Assembly (NCBI RefSeq): GCF_000974425.1
Contig: NZ_CP010429.1
Coordinates: 2,666,001 to 2,730,000 of the forward strand
Length of the DNA stretch: 64,000 nucleotides
Source: Spirosoma radiotolerans
Lineage (GTDB): Bacteria; Bacteroidota; Bacteroidia; Cytophagales; Spirosomataceae
Direction of reading: 5' to 3'
The first letter of the stretch is position 1. Each line of letters begins with the position of its first letter. The notes beneath the pieces were generated by a model. It did not search any database. It was not told where the DNA came from and worked only from the letters and a program-made list of their open reading frames with translations. The position numbers and the translations under genes are program-made. Below are positions 1 through 8,417 of the stretch, one piece after another.

Positions 1-1563
1 ATTCATGGCCGTCATGATTACACCCATGTTTTGTGGATCAGAAATGCTCTTTTTTAATTGCTGGATATCGTCCAGAATAAAATCAAACAGAGCTGATCCT
101 GACTTCGACTGGATGTTTTGCTTTAAGGCGTCTATCGATGTCTGACTACGCCTGACCAAATCAGAAACAATGGCTGGATCATAGTCGTTTAATGCTTGGT
201 AATTCGGAAGGGGTACCGGTTTGTTGCTTGTATCAGAGCCTGATTCTTTTTTCTCATCCGGTAACGACTTGATAAAATCTCCCCGCTCCAGGATGGTTGT
301 CAATGCATCTTTTACAAGCGGATCGAATTTTCCCAGCGTGGCGATTATCGTATGCCTGCTGCCGGGTGAAGCCAGCATCTGTGTAACATCAGCAAACAAC
401 CTCCCGCCAGCTATACGCATGTGTGCAGGCGTCGTTAACAACCAAAAAGACAATCCCAGCGGCTTCATGGCGTCGGTCATCATTTGCTGATGCCCGACAG
501 ATATATAAATGTGTAAGCCTGCTTCGGCATTACTCTGATCATTCGCTACAGGACCACCTGCCTGACGGGCGGGAATCGGATATAGCGTAGTGATGGGCCG
601 ACTTTGGACGATATAGAACCCTTGCCCGTCTGGCAGGCGGGCATCGTCGACCAAACACCATTCAATGTCTTGCGGGCTACCGAAATGTGTCTCGATCTTT
701 CTGCCAATATGTTCAAGCTGTAAAATCCGGGCATCCGCCAGCGCTGGCCTGTTCTGCCGGTCAGGCTCAATCTCCTGTTGGTTAGTACCGCCCTCGTTTA
801 CTGCATAAATGCCCAACTTTTTGGCTGATATTTTTCTGGCGACGATCCTACCGTTTACTACTTTAAAGTTATCGACATTCACCAGGCCAGAGACCAGAGC
901 TTCTCCTAATCCGAAGCTGGCATCAATAGATACCACGTTTCGATTAGACGTGACCGGATCGGCCGTAAACATAATGCCTGCTGCATCCGGAAAAACCATT
1001 TTCTGAACGACCACGGATAGGTAGACTTTACGGTGGTCGAATTGGTCTGCTGATGCGGCTGTTTGAAGGCGGTAAATAACGGCCCGCTCGGTAAAGAGCG
1101 ATGCCCAGCACTTACTGATATGGGTTAAAATGGCCTCCGTTCCAATGATGTTCAGATAGGTATCCTGCTGGCCTGCAAAGGAGGCTGTTGGTAAATCCTC
1201 TGCCGTGGCACTGGATCGAACGGCATAGGCATTGTTTTCCCCAAGTCTGGAAAGTTGTTGAATGATGGCTGATTGAATGTCTTCAGGAATGGTTATTCCT
1301 TCGATAACCCTACGGATTTCTCCGCTTAGTTCATTGATTTTACTTCGGTTTTCTACCTTCAGCTGCGATAACTGATCCAGTAATTCGTTAACCGACGGTG
1401 TTTCCGCAATGATCCGTTTAAAGGCTTCTGTAGTAAGGCAAAAGCCATCCGGTACGTGGATGCCGTCAATTCTGGTCAGTTCTCCCAGATTAGCGCCTTT
1501 ACCCCCAACAAGTTGACGTTTTGTTTTGTCAACATCCTTCAAATCAACTATGTACAAACTCAT
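1..1563 (-). CDS. rph: Rifampicin phosphotransferase (Rph-type), partial at left edge
   Basis: Open for 521 codons from the ATG at 1563 to the window edge, so the C-terminal part is missing. The product has the PEP-synthase-like ATP-grasp domain: GGKGANLGEL near residues 20-29 (Lys22), VRSSATAEDLP near 116-126, and SRPITTLYPIP near 325. The next stretch carries YISVGHQQMMTDAMKPLGLS and TTPAHMRIAGGRLF, which I recognise as the rifamycin-binding domain of Listeria-type Rph and not the corresponding part of PEP synthase. Known family role: ATP-dependent phosphorylation of the rifamycin ansa-chain hydroxyl, giving AMP and Pi and inactivating the drug. The swivelling catalytic His domain must lie outside the window. 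It follows a MarR gene by 17 bp on the same strand, so the two are probably one transcript. The alternative call is a generic PEP-synthase-like enzyme, less likely given the second domain. Confidence 0.85.
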   Translation of the reverse strand, partial: MSLYIVDLKDVDKTKRQLVGGKGANLGELTRIDGIHVPDGFCLTTEAFKRIIAETPSVNELLDQLSQLKVENRSKINELSGEIRRVIEGITIPEDIQSAIIQQLSRLGENNAYAVRSSATAEDLPTASFAGQQDTYLNIIGTEAILTHISKCWASLFTERAVIYRLQTAASADQFDHRKVYLSVVVQKMVFPDAAGIMFTADPVTSNRNVVSIDASFGLGEALVSGLVNVDNFKVVNGRIVARKISAKKLGIYAVNEGGTNQQEIEPDRQNRPALADARILQLEHIGRKIETHFGSPQDIEWCLVDDARLPDGQGFYIVQSRPITTLYPIPARQAGGPVANDQSNAEAGLHIYISVGHQQMMTDAMKPLGLSFWLLTTPAHMRIAGGRLFADVTQMLASPGSRHTIIATLGKFDPLVKDALTTILERGDFIKSLPDEKKESGSDTSNKPVPLPNYQALNDYDPAIVSDLVRRSQTSIDALKQNIQSKSGSALFDFILDDIQQLKKSISDPQNMGVIMTAMN

Positions 1564-1580
1564 ATTTTTTACGTTTACGA

Positions 1581-2027
1581 TTATTTGTCGTTGAGTTTAT
1601 TGGTTGTTTCACTCATTAATTCAATCGCTTTTAAAAAATAGGCTTCAATGATTTTAACTTCCTCGTTTGAAAATGAAGCAATGAGTTCGTCTGACTTATT
1701 CCGGAATTCTTTGTAAAGCGGTGCTAATAGCGCCATTATGGCTGACGTGTCGGGTTCGATGATAACCTTCCGTCTGTCGTCTTCCGCCAATCGTCTTTTT
1801 ACCAATTTTTTCTTTTCAAATCGATCGATCAAACCAGTAACGGCACCGGTCGTTAGACCGCTTAAAGTTGCCAGTTCGCCGGCTGTCATTGCTCCTTTCT
1901 GGATAAAAAACCCTAAGTATTTATGGTCAGTCCCGGAAAACCCTGCTTTTCGAGCAACGGCTTCATGCATCTGAATGGAGGTATAGGCATACTGCTGGCT
2001 CAGTTTTCTTACTACGTCGTTTTTCAT
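1581..2027 (-). CDS. MarR family transcriptional regulator
   Basis: 148 aa, the usual MarR length, with a winged helix-turn-helix: AGELATLSGLTTGAVTGLIDRFEKKKLVKR near residues 50-80 is the helix-turn-helix plus wing start, followed by the DDRRKV wing signature near 83-88. Flanking helices would form the dimer interface. MarR proteins usually repress their own operon until a small aromatic ligand binds. Here the gene lies 17 bp upstream of the rifampicin phosphotransferase gene on the same strand, and two inverted repeats sit over the inferred start site, so autoregulation of marR-rph is likely. The ligand (rifamycin or another aromatic compound) cannot be read from sequence. Confidence 0.88.
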   Translation of the reverse strand: MKNDVVRKLSQQYAYTSIQMHEAVARKAGFSGTDHKYLGFFIQKGAMTAGELATLSGLTTGAVTGLIDRFEKKKLVKRRLAEDDRRKVIIEPDTSAIMALLAPLYKEFRNKSDELIASFSNEEVKIIEAYFLKAIELMSETTNKLNDK

Positions 2028-2082
2028 TTAGCTTGTTTGCTAAGTATCTTAGTTGCAAAGATAATGGTGGTGTCGTGACGTA
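2028..2082 (-). promoter_or_regulatory. marR-rph promoter with two palindromic operators
   Basis: On the minus strand TATCTTTG (2056-2063) fits the Bacteroidota -7 element TAnnTTTG, with a TTG about 21 bp upstream. Between it and the ATG lie two inverted repeats: CTAAG-tat-CTTAG at 2040-2052 and TTAGC-n6-GCTAA at 2028-2043, which share bases. They cover the expected start of transcription, where MarR binding would block initiation. The repeats are read directly from the sequence; the operator role is inferred. Confidence 0.65.
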
Positions 2083-2232
2083 TTCAACTATTTTGAAAAA
2101 ATAGTGAGGAATTATTGGAGGGATCGATTGAAGGGGCTGGAGATGCCGGAGCCAGCCAGAATAATTGACCGTCTGATAACTGGATTTTGGCTGGCGAGTA
2201 ATTTATAGGGTTATATTACTTAAATTGACGAT

Positions 2233-2610
2233 ATGAAAAAAGTAACTGGAATAGGCGGGATTTTCTTTAAGTGTGACGACCCGCAAAAAATGAAAGACTG
2301 GTACGCTCAAAATCTGGGATTACCCATGGATGAGTATGGTACCACATTCAAATGGCGCGATGCCGATGACCCAAGCAAAGAAGGGGCAACCGTTTGGGGC
2401 GCTTTTGACAAGAATACCAGCTACTTTGAGCCCTCAAAAAAGGACTTCATGATCAACTACCGTGTTGAGCAGCTTGAGGAACTGGTGAAGCAGCTAAAGA
2501 GCGATGGCGTAACCGTACTGGATGAAATAGCTGTTTATGATTACGGGAAGTTTGTTCATATTCTTGATCCTGAGGGCAATAGTATTGAGTTGTGGGAGAG
2601 TACCGAATAA
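2233..2610 (+). CDS. VOC family (glyoxalase/bleomycin-resistance fold) protein
   Basis: 125 aa, a single vicinal-oxygen-chelate domain with two beta-alpha-beta-beta-beta halves. The N-terminal half has GIGGIFFKCDDPQKMKDWYAQNLGLP, typical of VOC proteins; the C-terminal half ends HILDPEGNSIELWE, where the final Glu is the usual metal ligand or dimer-interface position. Such proteins may be metal-dependent isomerases, dioxygenases or drug-binding proteins; substrate cannot be assigned. It is divergent from marR-rph, but no shared control is visible beyond the 205 bp intergenic region. Confidence 0.85.
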   Translation: MKKVTGIGGIFFKCDDPQKMKDWYAQNLGLPMDEYGTTFKWRDADDPSKEGATVWGAFDKNTSYFEPSKKDFMINYRVEQLEELVKQLKSDGVTVLDEIAVYDYGKFVHILDPEGNSIELWESTE

Positions 2611-2853
2611 CCTCAACGACCACGCGAGGCCAGCCAGCAAAGTCATAGACCTGGACATGATTTAATGCGTATCTGGACGAAGACAAGCGGCTATAACCAG
2701 GAGAATGGTTAGGAACGATGCTCCCGTGCGGACCGAATGAAACTGACTCCAGAGAACTTCAAACGCCCTCCGATGGTTGGCAGCGTCTGAAACGGAAGCG
2801 GATTGGACATCAAACGCATCGAGGGTCTTACTTAAACAGAAGAGAGCCAGTAT

Positions 2854-4608
2854 TTATAACTTTGGCGCGGCTGGCTTGCTGGGTTTGTCCCAGGCGTTGG
2901 CCCCCTTAACGTTCAGTTTACGTCGATACACTTTATCGTCACACGTTGCGTAGAGCATATCGAAGTTGGCTCCCCCAAAACAAAGGGTGGTTACCTTCCC
3001 ATTAGGAGTCGGCAGAATTCCATTGACCCGACCGGCCTGATCACACACCTGAATTCCCATATGGGTAGCCACATAGAGCCGCCCATCTCGATCGGTGCTG
3101 AGACCTTCGGCGCCTGCATCATCAGCCGTATCCGGGGAGTGAAGCCAGTAGTATTGTTGTTTGTTAGCCAGGGTGCCATCCGACTTGATCGAGTAACTGT
3201 AGATCCAGTGAGAACGCTTATCCGATACATAAAGCAGGGTTTGATCGGGCGAAAGAGCGATCCCGTTCGCTGAAAAAAGAGCGGTATCGACCACGAGTTT
3301 TTTGCCCGTGGGCCGAATCAGCCATACTGCGGAATTACCCTGGCCATTGGGGGGTGTACTGGTAAAGTACGTATTTCCATTGTTGGCCACCACTATATCA
3401 TGGGCCGCCAAGCCTTCGGCAATGGGGGTCGCTTTCCCCAAAGCGGTGTAGGCCATAAGGTTGCTGGTTGATTTATTCGTGGCATACAGTCGCCCATCAG
3501 GACTAAACGCCTGTCGATAAATCAGGCTGGCATTTCCGGTAAACAGACTTAGTTGACCATCCAGGCCTACCTTCCATATTTTCCCGGCTGGACCATCCGT
3601 AAAAAATACCTCTCCTTTGTCATTTACACTGGAGCCTTCGGACAATTTAAAGTGTTCGCCAACCAGTTGCCAGCCTTCATTGGGTAGCAAGATTTCAGTG
3701 AGCGTCTGGTTCTTTGACGTTCCGGCCTTGATTAACTCGGGCCAGCCTTTCCACAAATAGCGCATCGCATCGGGGAAAATCGCCGTACCCTGCTTGCCGT
3801 TATGACCACCTTCTCCCCAGATGTGTTGCAGATCATAGCCCGCAAAGGTAAGTGCTCGTTCCATGGTTTGATTGGCCATCCACCAGTCGCCCGCATAGAT
3901 ATTGAGGTCGTTGGTGCCATCCTGCAGAAAGATGCGTAGCGGTTTGGGTTCAATCTTACGGATCAGGGTCGGATATTGATCGGCCCCACGTAATCCGACG
4001 TACGTACCAATCGTACTGAAGACCCGGCTAAACGCATCCGGCCGCTCCCAGGCCGCCGTGAACGCACAAACGGCTCCGCTGCTAGACCCGCCGATTGCCC
4101 GATCGTTACCTTTGTGAGAAAGATGAATCGCTCGGCCGTCCGTTGTTTTTTTGGTCTCCACGTCTGGGAGAAGTTCATTTAATAAAAAGCGGACATACTT
4201 GTCGCCTACTCCATCATACTCAAAACTGCGATTGAATCGGTCAAGACCAGCGTCAGGATTAGCCGTTTTAACACGTCCATGCATGACGAAAATGCCAATT
4301 GTAACGGGCATTTCTTTTTGGTGAATCAGATTGTCGAAAACGGCGGGCGCCTGCCACTGAATTCCATCCTGATTGACATACACACAAGCGGGTTGATCCG
4401 GCTGGTATTGGGCGGGTACGTACACCCAGTACTCCCGCCAGGTACCTGGAAAGAGGGTGGAGGAATTAAACGTAAATTTGAGTACCTCCCCTTTGGGAAC
4501 GCCTGGCTTGCTCTGTGAATCGGGATGAGCCGGGTAAGTATCAGGCGTCTGGGCTACTAACGCAACAGAAGGAAAACAGAACAGACAAAGCAGACAAAGG
4601 AGCTTCAT
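2854..4608 (-). CDS. Secreted esterase fused to SMP-30/gluconolactonase-like beta-propeller
   Basis: The longest reading frame begins at 4668, but the ATG at 4608 is preferred because it starts a signal peptide (MKLLCLLCLFCFPSVALVAQ). The mature protein has two parts. Roughly residues 30-310 form an alpha/beta-hydrolase of the enterochelin-esterase/esterase-D type, with nucleophile motif GGSSSG near residue 175, a FLQDGTNDLN acid-residue loop and GEGGHNG carrying the catalytic His. Residues from about 325 to 584 form an SMP-30/gluconolactonase/LRE-type propeller (FFTDGPAGKIWKV, FSANGIALSPD, DDAGAEGLSTD). The combination is found in Bacteroidota carbohydrate-degrading proteins and suggests periplasmic ester and lactone cleavage; the natural substrate is unknown. 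Confidence 0.82.
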   Translation of the reverse strand: MKLLCLLCLFCFPSVALVAQTPDTYPAHPDSQSKPGVPKGEVLKFTFNSSTLFPGTWREYWVYVPAQYQPDQPACVYVNQDGIQWQAPAVFDNLIHQKEMPVTIGIFVMHGRVKTANPDAGLDRFNRSFEYDGVGDKYVRFLLNELLPDVETKKTTDGRAIHLSHKGNDRAIGGSSSGAVCAFTAAWERPDAFSRVFSTIGTYVGLRGADQYPTLIRKIEPKPLRIFLQDGTNDLNIYAGDWWMANQTMERALTFAGYDLQHIWGEGGHNGKQGTAIFPDAMRYLWKGWPELIKAGTSKNQTLTEILLPNEGWQLVGEHFKLSEGSSVNDKGEVFFTDGPAGKIWKVGLDGQLSLFTGNASLIYRQAFSPDGRLYATNKSTSNLMAYTALGKATPIAEGLAAHDIVVANNGNTYFTSTPPNGQGNSAVWLIRPTGKKLVVDTALFSANGIALSPDQTLLYVSDKRSHWIYSYSIKSDGTLANKQQYYWLHSPDTADDAGAEGLSTDRDGRLYVATHMGIQVCDQAGRVNGILPTPNGKVTTLCFGGANFDMLYATCDDKVYRRKLNVKGANAWDKPSKPAAPKL

Positions 4609-5125
4609 GATCGTGAGGGTAGGCTTTTCAGGGATTCGTTCACGTATAAACGACCAAACCAGGTGCATCTACTATGAAAAACGGTATTCCCCTTTCCTTC
4701 AGGTTAGACTGAAGCATAGAATGTCTCTTTTGCCAACGGCTTAGAAAACCCAACGCATTATAGACAATTACACGAACCGCCGTTCCATAAACCATCTTAA
4801 TTTGCTTGACTGAGCGTTGCGGGCCGAGGACTTTCGTATTTGATAACGTTCTTAGGCTCAACTACGTCCTGTAGGAATAAACGAAAAGACCGCACCTAAT
4901 AAATATGAAAAATTCCAGCTAACAAGTAATCAGTGGATATAGTGAACCACTATTCGGTGGTGGTCAGGGAATTCATTCGCATTTAGGATAACTTTATCTT
5001 CATCTGTTGCCATACCTAGTGTAGGGTATGCAGGCTAAAACAAACACTTTATCCTCTTCACTCAAAAGCGCGTTACGGCCGGGCTTTCATTAATGATTCC
5101 TACTGCCATTTATTCAAATTTAGGA
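4609..5125. other. Intergenic stretch, no recognisable gene
   Basis: About 515 bp between the esterase start and the end of the zinc-ribbon gene. A 73-codon open frame on the minus strand (4640-4861) has no recognisable domain and overlaps the esterase upstream region. I see no RNA gene, long repeat or clear terminator. It may be decayed coding sequence or a leader region. Confidence 0.4.
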
Positions 5126-5602
5126 CTACATAAAAGCATAAGCCAGCACAAGTAAAAGGACCAAGGCAACCCCTAAAACCACAAACAGAGTCCTTTTTTT
5201 GAATCGGTCTACCTTTATGTCCAGCAGTTTAAGAAATCGATAGGCCGCTTTTACTCCTTTTCTTTTGTAGACACCAATAGCTTCTACCGGCACGTTTTGC
5301 CTGGCGTGATCGATTCGCCCCGACTCGTAGTCTGCATAAAACTTTTCCTTTCTCTCTCCAAACGAGAGGGCATTGAGCTGGCTTTGATCTTCTTGCTGCT
5401 GGAGTAGCCGTTCTTCGGCATTCCACTTACTGCCACAGACTAGGCATTGCCGGTCCCGGTTATCGCTGTCAAATAGATCTGACAATACCTCATCCTCCTG
5501 TTCTGAGGTGAGATGTATATCTTCTATGGGCATAGGTGGCCTACTACTAATCTCGACAACCTGATCCGCTCCACACGCTGGGCAACCCCCTAATTCACTC
5601 AT
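5126..5602 (-). CDS. Zinc-ribbon protein with C-terminal membrane anchor, unknown function
   Basis: The open frame extends to 5707, but the ATG at 5602 is preferred: it starts MSELGGCPACG, placing the first zinc-knuckle pair at the N-terminus, as is usual for such proteins. That gives 158 aa. CPAC near residue 7 and CLVC near residue 52 form a split zinc ribbon. The middle is charged and helical, and residues about 137-158 form one hydrophobic segment (TLFVVLGVALVLLLVLAYAF) followed by the stop, as in a tail-anchored protein. It is divergently arranged with the 5716 gene, 113 bp apart. The product is not recognised. Confidence 0.6.
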   Translation of the reverse strand: MSELGGCPACGADQVVEISSRPPMPIEDIHLTSEQEDEVLSDLFDSDNRDRQCLVCGSKWNAEERLLQQQEDQSQLNALSFGERKEKFYADYESGRIDHARQNVPVEAIGVYKRKGVKAAYRFLKLLDIKVDRFKKRTLFVVLGVALVLLLVLAYAFM

Positions 5603-5715
5603 CAGGATACATTCGATAGATAAAGCCTTTGACCAGGCATAGGCTTTATCTAACAATGAGTCAGGGCCTATTGTTAAGTGTGAAGCGATGCGATCAACCC
5701 CTACCAACTTTACAA

Positions 5716-6024
5716 ATGGAAAACGAACAGATTAAAACGAAAATCCTGGCTGATTACACAACTTTGTTAGGTCTCAAGCACGATAGTCCCGGATTAGTTA
5801 AGGACAAGCTCAAGCTGATCGGAGAGCACATTGATCAGCTTGGTCGCTCCACTTTCGAAGAAAAGGATGTATTGACTAACGCATCCAGGCTGATCAACTC
5901 AGCCCTGACAACGGAGTACGTGGCATTTGCCGAAGCCCTGACCGAAGAAGATAAAGAAGAAGTACTAGCTCAGATTAAGCATAAAGCGGCCGAGGTTTGC
6001 CAACTCTTGCAGATTCATGCCTAG
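5716..6024 (+). CDS. Small all-helical hypothetical protein
   Basis: 102 aa from the ATG at 5716; an upstream in-frame start at 5629 would run into the divergent gene and is less likely. The product is acidic and predicted helical (MENEQIKTKILADYTTLLGL, then ALTEEDKEEVLAQIKHKAAE), without signal peptide, membrane segment or cysteine pair. No family recognised. Its start faces the zinc-ribbon gene, which may mean shared promoter control. Confidence 0.6.
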   Translation: MENEQIKTKILADYTTLLGLKHDSPGLVKDKLKLIGEHIDQLGRSTFEEKDVLTNASRLINSALTTEYVAFAEALTEEDKEEVLAQIKHKAAEVCQLLQIHA

Positions 6025-6246
6025 TTAACCACTATTTTCTGGCCAACTAGAATAACAAGTAACTCGGTAGATTTGAGTAGATATGGACTGCTGCAGTCGC
6101 TCTTACTTGCATAAGCAATGATCAGGCTAGGGCATTAATTCGATACTGGTCTTGCCCCGTTCTTTCAATTGATCCAATGCACCAAAGTTACCTTGTGAAA
6201 ATTCTATCAAACTGGCTTAAGCATACTTGTTAATTAAAGTCCAGGC

Positions 6247-6410
6247 TTATGCGTAAGGCGCCGGGTCGTTCGCCCCTTCGATCACCTGCCAGACTTTCTC
6301 TCGAAAGCCTCAAAGGCAGCCACAACATCATCAGAGGGCGTAAGCCGCGAGAAGGCCTCGCTGGCCAGCATGAGTGACACGATAGGAGATTCAAAAGGGC
6401 TTCTTTGCAT
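6247..6410 (-). pseudogene. Frameshifted fragment, copy A of a small duplicated gene
   Basis: An ATG at 6410 opens MQRSPFESPIVSLMLASEAF followed by SRLTPSDDVVAAFEAFERK, then hits a stop a few codons later. Slipping back one base right after the ERK codons gives VWQVIEGANDPAPYA and a stop at 6247. A second copy at 8051-8262 shares the N-terminus (about 70% identical by eye) and needs the same -1 shift at the same point. The C-terminal parts differ. This is either a remnant of a gene that was already frameshifted when duplicated, or a recoded gene. The rest of 6025-6440 holds no other convincing gene; a short open piece near 6133-6220 on the minus strand might be a further fragment. Confidence 0.5.
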
Positions 6411-6440
6411 ACAAGGCATACACTTCCACAATGAAAAGAC

Positions 6441-6731
6441 TTAGCGGCCGGATGAGGTAGTAGAAGCCTTGTAACTAGCCTTGCCGGTTTTCATCTTGCG
6501 GCTACTACCGGTTTTACTTTTCGAGCTACCTTGCTTCATTGGCTCCGCGTTTTGTGTTTTGCTGCCAGTTGATCCACTGGATATAGTTGGTCCGGTAGAG
6601 CCGTTTTGGGCGGGTGTTGATCCCGCCGTAGCGTTACCGGTGTTGCTACTGCCTGATGCGGTCGATTGAGCTTGTAAACGAAAGCTGATCAGGCTTAGCA
6701 GTAAAGCGCTGCTTAAGATTATCTTTTTCAT
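6441..6731 (-). CDS. Small secreted Ser/Gly/Thr/Lys-rich protein
   Basis: 96 aa with a clear signal peptide (MKKIILSSALLLSLISF..LQAQ) and a mature part of low complexity: first Ser/Gly/Thr/Asn-rich, then Lys/Ser-rich (GSSKSKTGSSRKMKTGKASY). No enzymatic domain. Proteins of this kind are common and poorly conserved in Cytophagales, and a cell-surface or periplasmic structural role is only a guess. Start chosen because the signal peptide begins at this ATG. Confidence 0.65.
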   Translation of the reverse strand: MKKIILSSALLLSLISFRLQAQSTASGSSNTGNATAGSTPAQNGSTGPTISSGSTGSKTQNAEPMKQGSSKSKTGSSRKMKTGKASYKASTTSSGR

Positions 6732-6954
6732 TGCGTTAAGTAGTTTGCACTCTTTAAGTAGTCAAACCAGAATGTTGGTCGGTTTGATTATTCATCGAGG
6801 CACTAATTAAATGAATGAGAGCAGAAAATGCGTGTAGGAAGTGTAGAATATGCAGGCGAAAACAAATCTTTTTATTTTTTCTGCAATCCCCTGCTATTCC
6901 TGGTCGCTCCTACGTCTAAGAAGCACCCCTACAACATGCTATCTAACCCATATC

Positions 6955-6993
6955 CATACCTAAGTCCGGCCAAGGTAGCCGGACTTAGGTATG
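6955..6993. terminator. Perfect 16-bp inverted repeat, possible terminator
   Basis: CATACCTAAGTCCGGC at 6955-6970 is repeated as its exact reverse complement at 6978-6993 with a 7-base loop. It lies 37 bp past the stop of the minus-strand lipoprotein gene at 7030. No T-run follows on the minus strand, so it may be a stability hairpin or a repeat element rather than a classical terminator. Confidence 0.55.
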
Positions 6994-7029
6994 TCGAGCT
7001 TGCAGCTTTTTGTTTTTCTCCTCAGGTCT

Positions 7030-7884
7030 CTAATACGACTCATAGCCGAAGGTTTCATAATAATGATCAGCATTGCCAACCCAGTCTCTTCTTATTAAAA
7101 GACCGTTGCTGTCGTACTGATGACTATAACTAAACGAGGTACCGGCTATCTCAATCACGTTGTTGCGACTAAAAGTGTCATAGGTATAAAAGGGAACACC
7201 TAAACCATAAAACGGATTTGGCCGATTGTCGTAGTGAAACGTTGCAGACGAGGTGGTAGGCACTGCGCCAGGTTGGTAAGTACTGGTCTGTTGTTGAACA
7301 ATATTGCCCTCAACGTACGTGTTAGAAACGACATTCGTCGTACTAAAGCTTACGGTGGTGATTTGGTCAGGAAATTTAGTGGAGGAGTAAGACAGCGTAC
7401 TTATGGCAACAGGCGTATCCGTTAACGGATTGGGAGGGGTACTATACTGTTTGATGACACTAACATTATTCTGGTTGTCATACTCATACCTCTCATAGAC
7501 ACCCACTCTGGGCGTTTCTACACTTACCACCCGATTTTGAACATCGTAGTCTAGGGTAGTTGTAATAGGATTGCCATAGTCGTTATATACGTAACTTATC
7601 AACCGGTTATTGGCATCATACTTAAACGTAGTTGCCAGGTACCCACCACCTACTCTCGCATAAGTGGATAAGCGATAATTTTTCCCGGCAGCGACGATGC
7701 GGTGGTCCTGTAAACAGGAGGCTAACAGAAAGCTGAGCCCTGCAAAGACTAGCCCATGACGGATTAACTGAGCTCTGCTACTGTAGGCAAATAGTAGCCC
7801 TATCCATTGTCCGGTTTTTTGTCTACGAGTTGAAGTGGGGTCAGGCTGGTTATGGATTGAATTGACTTGGAGTGATTGTGCCAT
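7030..7884 (-). CDS. YD-repeat-like surface lipoprotein
   Basis: 284 aa. A hydrophobic stretch followed by LLASC (Cys about residue 57) is a lipoprotein signal, although unusually far from the N-terminus, so the true start may lie further in than the ATG at 7884. The mature part contains tyrosine-rich YD/RHS-like units (FKYDANNRLISYVYNDYGN, LDYDVQNRVVS, YEYDNQNNVSV), the pattern used in RHS shells and in many Bacteroidota surface lipoproteins. There is no toxin C-terminus. Likely anchored in the outer membrane; function unknown. Confidence 0.65.
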   Translation of the reverse strand: MAQSLQVNSIHNQPDPTSTRRQKTGQWIGLLFAYSSRAQLIRHGLVFAGLSFLLASCLQDHRIVAAGKNYRLSTYARVGGGYLATTFKYDANNRLISYVYNDYGNPITTTLDYDVQNRVVSVETPRVGVYERYEYDNQNNVSVIKQYSTPPNPLTDTPVAISTLSYSSTKFPDQITTVSFSTTNVVSNTYVEGNIVQQQTSTYQPGAVPTTSSATFHYDNRPNPFYGLGVPFYTYDTFSRNNVIEIAGTSFSYSHQYDSNGLLIRRDWVGNADHYYETFGYESY

Positions 7885-8050
7885 GCTCTTAATTGGTTTA
7901 GTGATTCAGCTATATCGGTAGCTGAGTCTGTATCGTTTGAGCTGACAAAAGGTAAGTCATCAAAATCAAAAATGAATATAGCCCTATTTAGAAACAAGGA
8001 AGCCCTAATTACACAAATCCGGGCTTAGCCAAACTATGAAGCTGGCTTGA

Positions 8051-8262
8051 TTACTTCTTTTCCAACAGCTGCTTAACCATCTGCTTCAATTCGTCAATCC
8101 GGCCCTGCTGGCTGGCCTTCTCTAACTGGATGCTGTATAGGATTAACTCCTCTACTTTCTCTCAAAAGCTGCAGCTACATCATCCGTAGGCTCAAGCCGA
8201 GAAAAGGCTTCATTGACCAGCATGAGCGATACAATAAGTGATTCGAAGGGACTTCTTGGCAT
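8051..8262 (-). pseudogene. Frameshifted fragment, copy B of a small duplicated gene
   Basis: The ATG at 8262 opens MPRSPFESLIVSLMLVNEAF, then SRLEPTDDVAAAFERK and a TAG stop. A -1 shift directly after the final AAG codon gives VEELILYSIQLEKASQQGRI followed by DELKQMVKQLLEKK and a stop at 8051. Its first half is a clear paralogue of the fragment at 6247-6410. The C-terminal part is a short coiled coil. The region 7885-8417 holds no other recognisable gene. Confidence 0.55.
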
Positions 8263-8417
8263 ACATAGCAAGTAGCTTGTATTTATAAGTTAGCAATATT
8301 TATCCCGAATCAGCTAAGAGATAACGCCAACAATCAATATTCTGCTACCGACTGTCAAAAAGATGAAATCTAATTACAACTCTTCAATAAATTGTATAAG
8401 CATTTAAATTTATAGCC

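Noticed and set aside
221-490. 89-codon plus-strand open frame and others at 809-1006 and 1456-1641
   Set aside because: They are antisense to the rph coding frame, which gives a convincing protein over the entire stretch.
4640-4861. 73-codon minus-strand frame that could be a transposase fragment
   Set aside because: No recognisable motif, and it overlaps the upstream region of the esterase. I could not match it to any transposase family by eye.
6828-7133. 101-codon plus-strand frame
   Set aside because: It runs across the perfect inverted repeat and the 3' end of the lipoprotein gene, and lacks a recognisable domain.
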